Below, piece by piece: positions 25,801-40,200 of a DNA stretch of 64,000 nt. The DNA is from Diploscapter coronatus (Eukaryota; Nematoda; Chromadorea; Rhabditida; Rhabditidae): assembly GCA_964036155.1 (NCBI GenBank), contig OZ038423.1, positions 29,837,249 to 29,901,248 of the forward strand, written 5' to 3'. The notes beneath the pieces were generated by a model. That model made no database searches. It was not told the origin of the DNA and worked only from the letters and a program-made list of their open reading frames with translations. The position numbers and the translations under genes were made by a program. Numbering within the stretch: the stretch's first letter is position 1; every line of letters starts with the position of its first letter.

Positions 25801-28800
25801 ATGAATCCTTCGCTTACCGTAGAGAATAGAGTGAGAATGTAATCCTCGAGGTGGTGTCCGTGATATTCGAGCATTTTCTGGTCGGCCACCACGAGCACTT
25901 CTGCATAGTGATCCCACGAATTAGCTGATCTTCGTGACCGAGCTTTCCGGGCTGCAAATTTGAATAACCTATTCAATCCTTCATTATTTTAGGCTCATTG
26001 TTTCAATTTTTGGTCTTCTATCATTGTAATTGCTAGATAAAACTGATCTTATTTAGAAGATCAATAGATCAAATCACATTCGATTTTCTCATATCCAATT
26101 GCTTGCAATAGTTATCTCAATCATCTTCAAACTGCACATATTCACTTTTCTGTTCATATCTTCATAACAATTTGCATACGTGAAAAGATCAATAGAGGCT
26201 ATTTTATCCGTAGAACAGTTCAGACAAAAGAAATAGAAACAGTTCTGTGGAAGGAGTTTGGGCAGGAGAAAAGAAAGAGGAGGAAAGATAGGGATAAGAG
26301 ATATCTGCTGAAACTGTTCAGGGCTTGGGGAAAAACTGCATGGTTAGTTATTCTTTCCCTTCTCTCTGCTCTGTCCAAAATCGATTAATTTCTTTTCTTT
26401 CTTCTATAGAAATGCAGACTGAACGACGTTTCAATCAGAAATGCAGCAAAAAGTGAGCACAGACTGAAAAAGTGCAGAGGAGAGAAGGCGTGAGGGGGAA
26501 GATAAAAAGAGAGGGTGAGCCTCTTGAACTATGCAGAGGTCACTACGAAATCACTAACGAAGAATGCGCGGAGATTTCTTAATTTGGGACGCTTACTCAT
26601 GAAAACTTGAATCATGAATTTCGTAAATTGAATTTAAGATTGGTAAAATAACGATAAAAAGTTACTTCAAACCAGTTCTTCAAGATTCTTTCCAAATTAC
26701 TAATCCCAACATGGAAGAAAGATCTTTCGATAAATGTTTTAATGTAAAATTTTTTATCAATTCAAATATCAACTCACCATTGAGATCTTCCCACGTGCCA
26801 TCTGTGTAGTTGTGCATGTAGACAAACTCCTCTTCTTTCTGAACATTTCATTTTATTCGCAGAAAAGATCATTCAATCATTTACCTGATTGAGAGTTTCA
26901 GTTTCCGTTTTCCCGTCGGCAGTATCATTTTGATTGTCATTTTGTTGATCGAAGGCAAGAAAGGACTGAGATCGGAATCGGTGCACTGCGTGGGGTCGAT
27001 GACGACGGGTCGAGAGGATTGAGGGAGAGTCTGAAGGAAAAAATAAAATGATGAAATCAAATATTACATGGCGATAAATTAAAACTAATATGAGAAAATG
27101 TGATATCATAAAGGTATTGTTCTTCTCAATAAACATGTGAAAAACCCATGAAGAAACACTGGTGACATTGATTTTATCTCTGAATCAAATAATTAACAAT
27201 ATCAACCTGTAGCCGTTCCATTCGCTGCGTCCTCATTGCTCTCTTCCATAAGGGGTTCGACCGTGTAGACTCCATCGGGCAGCGCAAGTAGACCGTACTA
27301 AAAATTAACTATATTCTTCCTGTATTTTTCAAACTTATTTATTTCATTGATCCCAAAATTTTGCGAGTGTTTGCCACATTAATTTATCTTCCAGTTGTAC
27401 AAAAGTTTTTCTACTAAATCCATGCAAAAAAACGGAAGTGAGTGATGTGGAGCAAGAAATAGAAAAAAGAAGAAGAAAAGATGAAAAGGAATTGAAACAG
27501 AAGAGAATTGAAGGAAGTTTAGAAAAAGATCCCGAAAAAGTCAGTAATTCAGTCCACATGTGTTTAATTCTGCATTTGTGCAGTAGCGACCTCAAAACAG
27601 CTGCATCTTGAAATCGAGATTCGCAAAGAAAATGAGAATGAATGGAGAAATGAATCGGTGGAATGAGGACTTAGAAAATAAGCGCATGATGTCATTCAAA
27701 AATGGGATATTTGTGGCAAATCTTATTTTAAGTAAAATGATGAAATATTAACTAATTTTCATATGAATTATTCGAATTAAAGAAAATAAATTGCTTAAAA
27801 CGCACTAATCCAGTCTCGGAATCGCAGAGATTGACGATGGAGTGCTCCTTGGATGGAACGACTCGCGCCCTGTAGATGCAGTCGTTCGATGTCCTGCAGT
27901 TTCAAGCATAATTCCAGCTATTTAAATACATTCTTCGAACCTGGATATTCTCGCGTGGACGTGCGATTCGTCGTCGACGTAGACGACCAGCGGAGCGACG
28001 GCCGAATTCGGCACGACTGGTAGCGACCTGAAAATGGAAGGATTATTATAAATTTAAAAAAAGTAGAGTAAACATCGGGTGGAGTACGTTGAAGTAATCA
28101 TCTTTGTTTTACACTTTATTTCTTATCTGCATTCTTGAGAAAAATAATTAGTCTTAAAATTTTCGCCAATACAAAGCCGATAAAGAAGCAAATATTCAAG
28201 TTTCATTTCAACCTTTATAAAATAAACTCACTTATTGTGCGGCGCTGCAATTTGATGCCATCTGTGGAGATGTACAACGTAGACAGTGTCTTTGGAGCGC
28301 AGTCGCAGGTGGCAGGCAGAGCCGCAGTCTCTCGCCACGCCCCGCAAACCCCGACGAGAGAGTCGATCACTTGTGCTGAACGATGAACGATCAATTTCAT
28401 CATCTCATTCCATGCACAATATTTCTACCTGATGTCGACGGACCTGCGACCGCGTCTTCGCACGAAGTGAGTGTCGAGGTGGAATAATTGGCCCTCTGAT
28501 AGGGGCAGACCTGAAGTTCATTATTCATTTTCTGTCTTCTTTTAAATTTCTTGATTTTTTCAACATTTTCCCTACTTTCTTTAGTTAACACCCCTTTATC
28601 CCATCGTTTATCGCTTTGGACAAGCAGAGCACATCTACGCTATTCGAGTACTTCGCGCACAACATTCTTTCATTTCTTTTCTTGCGCTATTTTCTCAAAC
28701 CTGTTGATTTTTTGCAGGACGCCAAGTGGTCTGAACACAAATCGAGCTGTTTTAAATGAAAAATCCATCAAATTCAAGTAAAGTTCAGTTGTCCCTCGAT

Positions 28801-29821
28801 CTTCAGATCTTTTGAGAATATATATATAGCTACATTGGGATGCCAATGAAGATCAACTACATCATCTCCTGATAATCACTGCCAAATCGCTGACATTTAT
28901 CAGTTGTGGATAAGAACAAAGAGGTAATTATTCGCCCGAGTGATTAGTCGATCAGCCCTGTCCCCTTTCTACCCTGTCTGTGGGAGGCCGGCAGACAAAT
29001 GACCGTGCTCATTTTGTGTCATTCGTCTTCCTCTTCTAGAGCAATTCAGATTGGCAGAGAAGCAGAGAAATTGACTGGCAGTTCTTGCAGCGCCGAGTGA
29101 TCGGGTCAGTGATGGAGTGCAGTGGAAGAGGGAAGGACAGCGCAAAAAGACAGGATTAAACCTCGAAACCCGTAAGAAGTTGCCTGATCGAATGGAAAAT
29201 GAGAACACTCAATTTGCCCCATCTCGGTTGGTTTATTGTCCTCCCCCCTGAATACGATCTCATCACAGATAAAAGGAAAAAATACAAAGACCAAGCGAAT
29301 GTTTTGCTCGCGAAGCAAAACGCGTTCACTCGATCACTTTTTATGAGCGCAATTCAAAGGCTTTTATACTGAACAAATGAAAACTAAAGTGAGATCTGGG
29401 CAGTTCTGATAGCAGATAGAGGCTATCCGCGATAGAACAACATTAGTTTAGCTGCAGGCTAGAAAAAAGTACGAAGATATCGTTTCTTCCAAGATTTAGC
29501 GCTCTCATTATTCCGATATTTCTAGAGGAAACTCCTCGCAAAAATTATAGACCAACTATTGCAAAAGAAAATTAAGAACAATGACACGACCCTATCGTCA
29601 ACCGCAACTTTTGAATAAAAAAATGGTTGAAGGTTACCTGAGTACTTGGTCCGGGGATCGGCTCTACTGGATGGAATGTGATCATAACTGTCCTTGTAAG
29701 TGTCAGCCCGATGAGTGAGTTGCTGGTTGGTTGAGAGCAGAGAGAAGATGAGGAACGAGAGAAGACCGGCTGACAACACAGTCACATACGAGGCCAACGC
29801 TGCCCCCGTCCACAAGCGCAT
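13830..29821 (-). CDS. gon-1: GON-1-type ADAMTS metalloprotease
   Basis: About 48 exons join in frame to about 2,150 residues, matching my recollection of C. elegans GON-1. This family cleaves extracellular-matrix proteoglycans and controls gonadal cell migration. Order: hydrophobic N-terminus (exon 29819-29638), prodomain to about residue 300, furin-type RSRR site near 25940, zinc protease with HEMGHIFNIPHD (about 25232, continuing at 25160) and Met-turn HIMAP, disintegrin-like region, first thrombospondin type 1 repeat (about 24400), Cys-rich ([11 protein letters not shown] near 23540), spacer, a long array of further thrombospondin repeats (about 22750-15190), then the GON domain (about 15007-13830) ending QLQPLD and TAA. 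The start ATG lies two bases after a TTTGCAG acceptor, which supports trans-splicing. Introns are mostly short. One is GC-AG (23747-23791). The call is very secure; individual exon edges are hand-read. Confidence 0.97.
16626..18515 (-). other. Longest internal gon-1 intron, with an open read-through frame
   Basis: This intron of about 1.9 kb separates thrombospondin repeats. From its donor (GTAAGT near 18515) the upstream frame stays open for about 52 codons to a stop at 18359, giving an Arg-Asp dipeptide run and then a Tyr/Arg/Lys-rich tail. The Arg-Asp run corresponds to a (GACAGA)-like simple repeat at 18470-18515. The rest is AT-rich and I see no nested gene. Other long gon-1 introns (about 25961-26780, 27298-27810 and 28512-29637) are also without supported features. 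Confidence 0.55.
23747..23791 (-). other. GC-AG intron in gon-1
   Basis: The exon ending AAG is followed by GCAAGC rather than GT, and the next exon resumes after ATTAG with GTGGTTGATGG. Joining them gives [16 protein letters not shown], the expected Cys-rich region sequence. The intron is 45 bases long. Confidence 0.8.
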
Positions 29822-29823
29822 GC

Positions 29824-29833
29824 CTGCAAATGC
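29824..29833 (-). promoter_or_regulatory. Trans-splice acceptor of gon-1
   Basis: ATTTGCAG on the minus strand ends two bases before the gon-1 start codon. A 3' splice acceptor with no coding exon upstream fits spliced-leader addition in nematodes. A distant 5' untranslated exon is the alternative. Confidence 0.6.
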
Positions 29834-32800
29834 GGATGTGTGAAGGATGAAGATCCGATCCGATCCGATAAAAATGTTCTGGCTAATCTAGCTCCTTTTA
29901 ACTTCACCCTATTTTCACGAGAATAGCATGAAGTAGAGGAATAGGTCATTGTAAAATTACCTTTCTTTCATACAATGCTCGTCGACAGTTGATGCAGTCG
30001 ACGCATCACTTCTGAAAATGGGAAATTTAGTGCGAGATTGAACTTCGTCACATTTTATGCAAAACTTACGGCTATAAAGTGGAGATTTTAAAATGAGTTT
30101 ACACTCAAATAAATTTTTAAAAAAATGATAATGAACAATGACTAAGGTTGATCCAAAGATAACAATTTTGCATGATAAACTGCACTTCTAAAAACCCATC
30201 AATTTCTATTCCACACCCCTTTGTTTCATGAAGTGCCATGGAAAAGCGTGTCAAATGTTGAGATGAGAGTATAAACTATGAATGAACATTTTGCTCCATC
30301 TCTGCACATTGGACGTAGACATAGCCGCGATGTTTTCATAATAATGTTTGGAAAATATTCCGCTCAAATATCAATATTTTCTGAGAATTGGATAAAAATT
30401 GATCTCCTACCCTGACGCTGTCCGAAATGATCGGTGACTCTGTCAGTCTCTGCTGGGAATGGCTGCTGTTCCTTGAGTTGGACTGACAGACAATCGACGC
30501 TTCAGATAGGGTGGGGATCGTTCCAATTGTCACAATGAAGGCAAGAAAGGTCGAGATGAGGGAACTCGAGAATTCTCGACAAATTGCCTGTTTGCTTCTG
30601 CCTGACTGAGTGACGATTTGCCTGTCGCAGAGTCGATCGAACAGTCAAAGGCTGCTGAAAATGGAGAGCATTTCATGTGTGAATACATTGCAAATGAAGC
30701 GAGGCTAGAAGGGATAATTACGATTCGCACAAAAGAGAAAAGGAGAAGTTCATGGGTGAAAAAGCGGGGAAATTGCATTGGCAATCTGCCTGCTGTGATT
30801 TGACTGGAATCGGAATAACTTTAGACTTTTTTGCTTTCCATCTTTGGGCTATTTCGAGGCAAAAAGTGAACGGTTCTCATTAGGGAAGTGGAAAGTGGGA
30901 TAGGGAATGCAACATGACAGTGACCAGCTGAATGGAAGGAAGGGAAATTGGAGGAGGGCAAAAATGGCTGGTCTGGAGGATGAAAGGAACGGAGAATGGG
31001 GGGACAGTAAACAGTAAACGAATTACTGCAGGAATGAAAAGGGAAGCTGGATGACTTGACATACGTGCAAACAGACAATTGCTCTATGCAGCTGCAAGTA
31101 TTCACTGAATAGACAGTCTTTGCTCCGGACTATGGGCTCGAAATATGCTCAGCTGTTTGAAAGGGCAACGAGGATAAAATGAGATCAAAATTATGTATGA
31201 AAAAATGCAACAATATAAAGATCAAGTCATTCAAAATCTATAATCATGGCATTATGAATAGGTCTCAAACGAGAGAAAGATTCAGATAAGGCGGCATCCA
31301 GATATAAGTTCTCAAATTCAATCCCTCCAAGCAATCAATTACACGCTGAACAGTTTCGTTTCAGTTTTCCATCCGATAGTTCCAAATGGCGGTTTTTCTT
31401 TTCGCAAGAAACAACTGGATTCTGGATGCATAAAATGAATGCTGAAAATGAACACAAAGACGTTCGGCCAGCATTTACAATTAGGTCAGCCCAAATTAGA
31501 AACACATTCTGTACCGGAAACTCGGAAGGAATGAGTCGAATTGAACAACTTGAACATTTGGAATTGCTCCAGGACAAAATGACGATGAAAATAGAAACGC
31601 GAAGAAAAAGTAGCTGCTTACAGAGCCAAAGCTGAGGCTAAACAACCACAACCGCAGGTAGTTTGTTTGTTTGTTTGGCGGACAGATAGCCGTTCGGGGG
31701 TAAAGAATGAAGAAGACACGATAAAATAGAGATACGAAGGGAAGAAAGACAGTGACAGGGGGAAGAGAGCACATGTGGTTTTGGGATTGTGATTCTACGG
31801 GTCGAGTCCGGGATGCGAAGGAATGGAATGGGTTAAGCTGGAGAGAGGGGAAGAAAGGGGGAGGCAAAAGGTGAGGGGGCAGCGAGGATGGGTGAAAAAC
31901 AGAACAGAGGAATCAAGCTCAGTCGGAAAGAACTCTGATTGAATCGTTTGAATGAATGAATGATGGCATCAATCCAGACCCGCTGCCTGTTTGCCATGCG
32001 ATTTCTCACATCACAAAATAGCAAAAATGTCTGTGCTGCGAGATTTCGAGCCATTTCTCCTCTTCCATCAAATATTTCGATTGTTTTTCGTCGATGGACC
32101 ATTGAAAAAGTGCACGAAATGGAAGCGAGACGAACAGAATCGATTTCACTGAGTCGTTCCTTTGCCAATGAGAAGTGCAAAATGAGCGGGGAAAAGTTCT
32201 CGAATCTAATCGGCATATGATCGACGACGAATGGGGGAATAATACAAAGGACAAGAAAGGGGGATGAAAAGAGCCGCGGTGCGAGGGATTCCGAGGGCAA
32301 ATTGATAATTTGATTCGAAACAGATGCAAGCTGCTTGGCTGCAAGGCTGAGGGTCGTTAGACAAAACAATGCACGGCAAACACGGGGTTACATTCAATTA
32401 GAACATCGACTGGAGGACTGAAGAATGCAGGATTTGCAGAAAGACGATGATTAAAAAAATACAAAATGCTCAAAAATAGATACTGAATAAGGAGACGCAG
32501 CAGAAGAAAGAGCAAGAGGCTCGCAGAGAGAAGAGGAGGGAACGAGAGACAAAAAAAGGTGCAGAGAGGCAAGAAATTGAAACAGAAAACTGAACAGGGA
32601 GAGGGGACGCAGAAAAAATGCAGACCGCAATGCTATCACTTTGAAACCAAACCAAAACATATTGAATCCATCTGGAGAGGGAGATAGAGAAAGAACAACT
32701 CGTAATCCCTGTCGATTACTTATTCGACATTCTGAGCCATAGCCCGAAAGAGAACATTATTCTGCTAACGCGACTACATTAGTCCGAGGGGTTTCAAACA

Positions 32801-34229
32801 AAAAATGGCTTCCAAAAATGAAAATTCGGTCGAAACACAAGATTTTTCAAGAAAATGGCTGTAAATGGAAAATAGGATTATTTTTAATCCGCGCATTAAT
32901 TAGATTTGAATAATTATCCGAAGAGTAAACAAATGGTGCTTTTTTGGTGGACCTCCACGAAACGGCCTTTCTTTGGACAGGTGTCCCCTGTTACCACTTA
33001 TCACCTCATTCTTTATCAGTGTTGCTTAATTCGGACATAACTCCCTCTCTTTGTTGTACCAGACTGTTCTCTGCATTTCGTCATTCGTTATCTATAGGCC
33101 AATTGATTCTCTCAGAAATGAACAGGAAAATATGGCTGCCTGCTTTGTGTTTAGGAAGGCTCATTACGATTTTATTTGGGAATTTTATATTCAGAGGGCA
33201 ATATTATGCTCGAAATAGCAACACTCCGATATTATGGCACTTCATCGTGAGAAAGAATATAATTTAAATGGAGGGTTCAAACCTGTGAGAACAATTGATA
33301 ATCAAAATCTTCCCTGAAGAATGTGACTCAAATGTTTAGGAGAATTTTAAAAATCTCGTAGAAATATACAACTTGATCAAGGATCCCTAATTTTCATGAA
33401 GGAATATAGTTTGAAGTGCTTCCAAACTTCCGGAGAGGTTTGTAATATAAAGAACGTGAGAAAAATGTTCGAAAATAATTTTTTATCGTCGAAGAATCTC
33501 AAGTTTGATTCGTGTTTGACCACACTTCTCCCCTTCTCTCTTTGCTGCTAAACTTCATGACATTGTGACAATGTCTAACAGAGTAAAGCACAACAGCAAA
33601 AACTACAGAGAGAAGAGGATAAGTTGAAAAAAGAAAGGGCAGGGGAATTTGAAGAGAAGGAGAGGAGATAGTACTCGAGTACGACAAAGACAAGGTAAAG
33701 GGGAAAAGAAAAGGAGGAGAGGTAAAGCCATCAAATAGATTTGAGCAAACCATTCGAACGCCATTGGCAATTGGCACGGAGAGATGAAGATAAACTCGAC
33801 TTGAACTCAACTCATTCAAAGAGAAGAAAAAACGAGGAGGGAAAGAGTAGCAGATAAAATAAGCTAAGCGGGAAGACTGCAAAAAAGCAACATGAAAAGA
33901 GGAAAGGTGACAACTGCTGAGGGACTGATAGAGAAGAGGGGAGAGATGAAGATATAGATAGCCCTGGGACTGAGGACTGAGGGAGAGAATTGCATTTCAG
34001 ACAACACCTTTGGCATGTCACCTTGCAACAACAACATCATCCAACAGTGGAGAGGATAATAATTCACCGCTTCATCACGCATTGGTTATTTATGATAAAA
34101 GTTATGGAATTAGAAACTGCCATAGGGTAATTTATGTAGAGGATAAAGTGAAATTCAGGCAAATAAGGATTCCCATAAATAGAACTGTAGAATTTGCACT
34201 ATTCCTTAGAAGTTTAAAATTTAATAAGG

Positions 34230-34289
34230 CTGATCTTCATCGAATTTTCGGTTGATAAAATATTCGAAACTAAATTTGATGAAGATCAA
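34230..34289. repeat. Short inverted repeat (TGATCTTCATC arms)
   Basis: TGATCTTCATC at 34231 is mirrored by GATGAAGATCA ending at 34288, giving 11-base perfect arms with a loop of about 36 bases. Confidence 0.6.
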
Positions 34290-37200
34290 GTTTTTTTTTT
34301 ATTTTTAGTTTTTTTCTTGTATAAATTGCAAAAAGTCACAATTCAGCATCATTTATTATCCCTATGCACTTTTCATCACTCATCAGCTCAAAACGTCTAT
34401 TCAAAGAGTGCTCAACTTTGTTGCGTTCTGTGCGTCGCGTTATTGCGCAATCCTCTCAGCCCTCAGCCTTTCTAAATTCGGACATTTGCTCTTGAAGCTG
34501 AAGCAGAGGAAGAAGCGCGGAACGGGACGCCGAGGGGTCTGCGGGCAGAAAAATGACCGAGTCACAGAAGAAGAAGGAGAGGGAGAAAAGACAGAGCAGA
34601 GGAAGGGGACTACGATGCAAGGAGTGTTGCTATCAGAAATGGCTATTCGGGGAAGATCAGTAAATGTAAGGAATAAAGACCACGATATTTCTGGAATAAG
34701 CTATAAATCGTGTAGTTTACTTAATGTACCTGACTTAGGATATTATTTTGGTAAAGAAAGTTCGGAACTTTTCCCTGCAATTCATCGTGACCTTTGCTCA
34801 TTTCTATTACTATCTTTTCCAAACAATCATCAGAAATGACGTAGAATAAATGAAACTCGATATGAAATAATATGAAAGAGCTACGATAAACAGACTGATT
34901 GCATGGAAATGAAGTAAAAAAGAGCACAACGAAGCTGACATCGGGCTAGTGATGGAGGGAAGGAAGGGAGAGACGAGAATTGCAAGAAAAAATGAGGGAT
35001 GATAAATGATTGGGCTGGCAGATCACACTCACACACACACACTGCCTAGCCACAAGGCTGCAAGCAGAGGGGATAATTGAGAGAGTGAACACATTGAAGA
35101 CATTGGCGATATACCCGTAAAAACTATCTAACTAATCATCAGCATTGTACACTCGAGAGGAAACATGAAATAATACTATGATAATGTTCCATTCATATGC
35201 AATTGAACAGTTTCAACGAAAAACTCTTAGTTTCTGACTCAAAACAACGAGTAATGCAAAAAAAAAAGTACGAAACAGCGCGAGAGCTTTGCACCAAAAG
35301 CTAAGAGAAATCATTTAGAGGATGACGAAATGAGATAAATATTGCCGTAAAGAGAATGGGGAAATAAATTATTTGTTGACGAAATTAGATTGACTAATAC
35401 ATTGAATTGATGGGGAATTTAGAAGATTTATGAGCACGAGGACAGATCTCCATAAAAATAACTACTTGGACTATTTATCACTGAAGATCAAATCATCATC
35501 ATAAACAGAAGACTAAACTCGAATTCATAAAATAATAATTTGCATGTCAGATTAGTAAGTTATTAGTCACTTTTGCAGAAAAAAATCGTGAAATTTTGAA
35601 TATCTAATGTCAAGGTCTCTAGACATAAATTTAGCTGAATAACGCAATAATACAACGGGACAGTAAGTTGGAAATGAGAGGGTCAAATTGGATACAAGCA
35701 CGAAGGGAGAAACGGTTCGGTTGATTTGGCAGATTAGCAGAAGAAGGCAACAAGAACAGAAGCAGATTATGCTGATGATGACTTATTCTGTATCTACATG
35801 ATGCAGATTTGCTGCTAATTCCCTTGTCACTGACTTCAATTTCCAAATTATATCTTTTTTATGAACACCTCTAGGTTATTTCCGACTTTTCAAAATAGAG
35901 CAAAAACTTTGGAAGAAAAGGCTTGTGACATTTCTTGATTCACCATTTCAAACAATCATTTTGGCTGATTATCACAATGCTAATTGATGTCCAAATTGTA
36001 GAAAAACGGCAACTGTCTGCCACTAAAGTCGAAAAAGAAACTGTGTAAGACATGGAAAGTATACAGGAAAGTAAGGGGACAGAAATAGAGGTGATAGGTG
36101 ATAGGGTAAGTGGCAGGGAACAAATTAGGGAAGGTAAGGCAGGTAATCGAATGATATTAATGATATCGAGAAAAAGAGATTGGGGGCTCTTTGATAGTAA
36201 TAAGAGTGTAGGACTTGAGATGAATGAACTGAATGGGAGACGAGAGAAGTGGAGAGATGAAAAAATGGAGGAAGAAACCGAACAATGACATATTCTCCTG
36301 GAGGATAATGCAAATGCGTTGAAAAACAAGACCCAGTCGGACAAGTTGCATTATCTTGTCCCCTTCCTTCGCTCTGGGATGCAGCTAATCAGTATATCAG
36401 CCCTGCTTGTCTCGCTAATGGCTCAGGTATCTTTCCTCCCCTCCTCTTCTTCCAATTTGCAACATTTCTTTATCTTTTACATTCGCCGTTCAAGACTCAT
36501 AAAATTCCCTGGCCGACTTCAATCAGTCAGTCAAATCTGCCTGTTTCTCTGCATCTTTGCCTGGCAGCTCGTTGCAGGGCCGTGAAATGACCAGATTGCA
36601 GGGGTAATCAAGGCAAAACACAGACCGACAGAAGGCAGCCATTAGAAGGGAATGACAGCGACTAAGACAAGATGCCACGCTGCGAACAGAAGTCCGCATT
36701 AGTCAAGAAAAAATGAATCTGATTTTCCTAATCAGAATCCCTCAAGAAAAAGACGGTCTGTGATCTGGTTCATTCATTACTTTTTCAAAGATTCTGTTTA
36801 TTGAGCATTCAGTTATGATTAGCGCCCATTACTAGGCGTTTTTATCAAACTACGCGCATTGTAACAGCAAAAGTGCGTTCTTTTCACTATGATTGGCAGT
36901 GATTTCGTTTCCTACAAAGTGTTCCTGGCCAATTTGGACACTTCTGGCATTTTTCTCCATTTCTGCCCATTTTCCTGTAGGCAGATGGACAGCGCGTCCT
37001 GGTTCGTGCCAGTCTGTCTGCCTAATTATGGAATAAGGAGAACTGTCAATAAACGTACGTGATTTTTTCGGAGTCTTATTTCTTTCAACGTAAAAACGAT
37101 AAGTATTATCAATCAGAAATGCAAAAAATATCTATGTACTTTGCACAAGTTCGGGCGATATTTGGTCAGCATGAGAAAAGTGATCATGTTTGCAGAAGCA

Positions 37201-40200
37201 ATTAAGTCAGGGTGAAAGTTAGAGACTGAAGATTTGAGGTGAAGAATGCCAGAAATTACTTGGCAGATACAGCTAAACTAATTCAGAGATTAGAGTAGAT
37301 TTACTGTCAGTTACAGGTCATCAATAGAATTTCAAAGAAAAAAATCAACATGAATAAAAATCAACGCAATGCAATGTAAAGTTTGTCAACTATTGGGTTG
37401 GCGCATAATCTCATCTACAATAATATTTTGGTTATGAAAAAAGTTAAAGATTTCGAATCTTTGTTTGAAAAAATCCGAAACCGAAATCGAAGTCGAAACT
37501 TTCGTCGAGTCCTGCTCATCTATTCATACTGAAGAGTATCTCTTAAGCGATAATGCAATTTTCAAATGACTAAAGTTTTCAATAATGTAAAACAAGATTT
37601 TCCTGGTCAAGATCAAAGGGTCCTCTGTCTGGCAGATTTTTACTATAGTTGTTTGAAGGGATGTGTGAGCTCGAAAAAAATCGGCGAGGGGGAACCAAGT
37701 CCACTGCCCAGTGCCCAGTGCCGAATGGATCGGCCATCGGCCTTCAATCTTTTTCATCCCTCCCCCTCCCCTTCCTTGTCCCATTCTCTATCAGTCCCTC
37801 TCTATTTCACTCTCGGACGGATGAAAGAGGGACATTTGCTGGCCGCAGGTGTGAATTGAAGGAGTGAAGCAGAAGAAGCAGAGCGAGGGGAGGGAAGGAA
37901 AGGGAAGGGAAGGAAGAAATTATGAAAAACATTGCATAAAGAAGGGGAAATGGAGTGGATGCAGGACCTCGTATAGTGCAAATTGCGGGGTCACGGACAA
38001 ATCTGAGAATAAAATGACTGTAGAAGAGTAACAAAGTAAGCAGATTATATAGGAATTACAAGATTAAAAGATTACTGACAAGGGCTTATTATTTTCAGAC
38101 AGAAGCAGAAACAAACTGACAGAAGCACTGTCTGCCTGCTTGATAGTAAAAGCACCGCGCAAATGCCCAGTGAAAATGTTTCATTCAGTGACTGAAGCTC
38201 AATAGTAGAAAATGATAAGAGGAATGTGAATGAAATGTAATGGCTGAATGACAACAAGTAGCTGCTGGGAAATAGAAGATACAATCTAGAAAGAGTGATT
38301 TTTTGTACTTCTCCAGACTAGGGACGAAATTCGAATTAAAGAACTCTGTTCGGAATCTAAGAAGATCGAATTTCAAATTAAAAATCTAGACTACGAAGTT
38401 CTAACATGTCTCTTGCAGAGTTGAATTGACATAAGACTTTGAAATATTTAAAAGTCAAGTTTAAGGTAGGAGCTAGAATTCATCTTTTCCTTCGGTATCA
38501 GAGTCAGAGTAAACCAAAAGTGGCATAGTCGAGGATAGATATCTCTAGATGCCCGAAATGCCTGAGTTATTCAGTGACAAATTCAATTCGGTTTCAATAA
38601 CGGTCAATAAAATAAAGAGTTGAAAATCGAGAAAAATACGAATATTCACGTCAAAGTAAGACAAAATGAGACTATACTGCTAGCGTAAAAACTCGGCTTC
38701 ATCAAAATGGCAACTTTTCTCGTGTGCACTTGCTCATCTCTGACCGAATCTCAGTTTTCCTCTCCCACTTCTCAGCACTATTTCCCATCCTATTCCTGTC
38801 TGTGTCGGACAAGTTTGTCTTTTTCTGCTTCAAATTGTTGCAATCTCCCCCTTTCCCCTTTGCCTTTGCCTGTAACTCGATGCTTCTGGTCACTCGGCTC
38901 CTTCTTCTCCTCTAGCAAATTTCCTCTTCTGCCAATGATCTCGCTGATTTGCTGATTGCCCACATCACAGCCCTCCTTCTCTCCCCTCCTTAGTCCACCC
39001 CACAGCTGCACCGAATTATGATGTATCAGGTGTGAAATCTTCGAAAATCCAGGAAGAAAGATAAAAGCAAACGAGCAAAGACAAACGACGCACAACGTAA
39101 ACGATTGAGAGAGCTTGATGGGTTTCAGGGAAATCTTGAAGGTGACAATACGGAATCATTTTCGAAGAAGTGTAGGCACTTAAGTAAAGATATGCAAAAT
39201 AGATTCCAACTCCAAATAAATAATCAAATAAACGCAGAAAAATGATTTTACAAGAGAAATAGTGAATAAAATGAAGAAAAAAGCCTATTTTCTTCTCGCA
39301 TGATGGATGAAATCATAAGAGTGCATGGATATTCTTTCGTTGTTGTAAGTGATATTGTAACAATTGTGCTGTTCGAAATGCAACATTTTCTGCCGGTTTC
39401 GAATCTCGGATTTACGAGCTGTTTTTGTTGTCTCTCTGCCTGCCGCTGGCTGTGTCTGCGATGCTCCGATTAGCTTTGATTTGATGCTTGAAGCGAGAGC
39501 AGAAAATGCTGATGCTGAATGTTGTATGGAGGGCTGTAAAGAGGAAAGAAGATCGAGGGGAACGGCAGGTCCGAGACGATTGATGGCAGGAGGAAAAAAG
39601 GGCTGAAAGGGCTGAACGAGCGGATTCGACAATTCGACGATGGCTCTGCTTGCCCTCTCCCCAATCCACTCACTCTCTCACTGCTTCTACTCAATCACTA
39701 ACTCCCTCACTTTAGTACAGAGCATATGACATTTGCAGAGAAGAACAAGAGAAACAAAAACCCAGCAAAATGCACAAAAGCTATAAACGAACAGTGCATA
39801 GTAGGGGAAAAACGAGGCAAAAGAATATGCATAGAAAGGAGATGTGTGAACTGCTATCGGAAACTAATAAAGCCGTAAATTGAATAGGGGATATCGCGGA
39901 CCGATTGAGCGATTGAGCTATGGACGATAGATTTTCGATTTGCGAGATCCGTGCCAGGACTAAGTCGGAAAAATCAGAAAAAAGTAAGCATATTACGTTT
40001 CAATTTCCAAAGAATGGCCGTGAAAATAAAAAATAAGCGAAAAAAAAGTGCAAAATCCAAAGTGCGATAAACCTTTTGAACTTAATAAATTAATTTGGCG
40101 GCCCAATAAATTTTCATTTTATATCGATGATAAGAAAATGGGTACTCGTAAAAATGTCGCGTACATAGACTGCTTCATCAGCAAAAATGGCAAATTTTCA

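Noticed and set aside
13727..29320. Plus-strand open frames opposite gon-1
   Set aside because: They lie antisense to conserved gon-1 exons and are explained by codon bias on the coding strand.
31496..34021. Many minus-strand open frames of 60-180 codons rich in Ser, Pro, Leu and Phe
   Set aside because: They read polypurine/polypyrimidine tracts in several overlapping frames, lack domain signatures and have no coherent splice structure.
34408..34839. A 143-codon plus-strand frame with a Lys/Glu/Gly-rich middle
   Set aside because: The composition follows an AG-rich tract, no splice or start context supports it, and nothing resembles a known protein.
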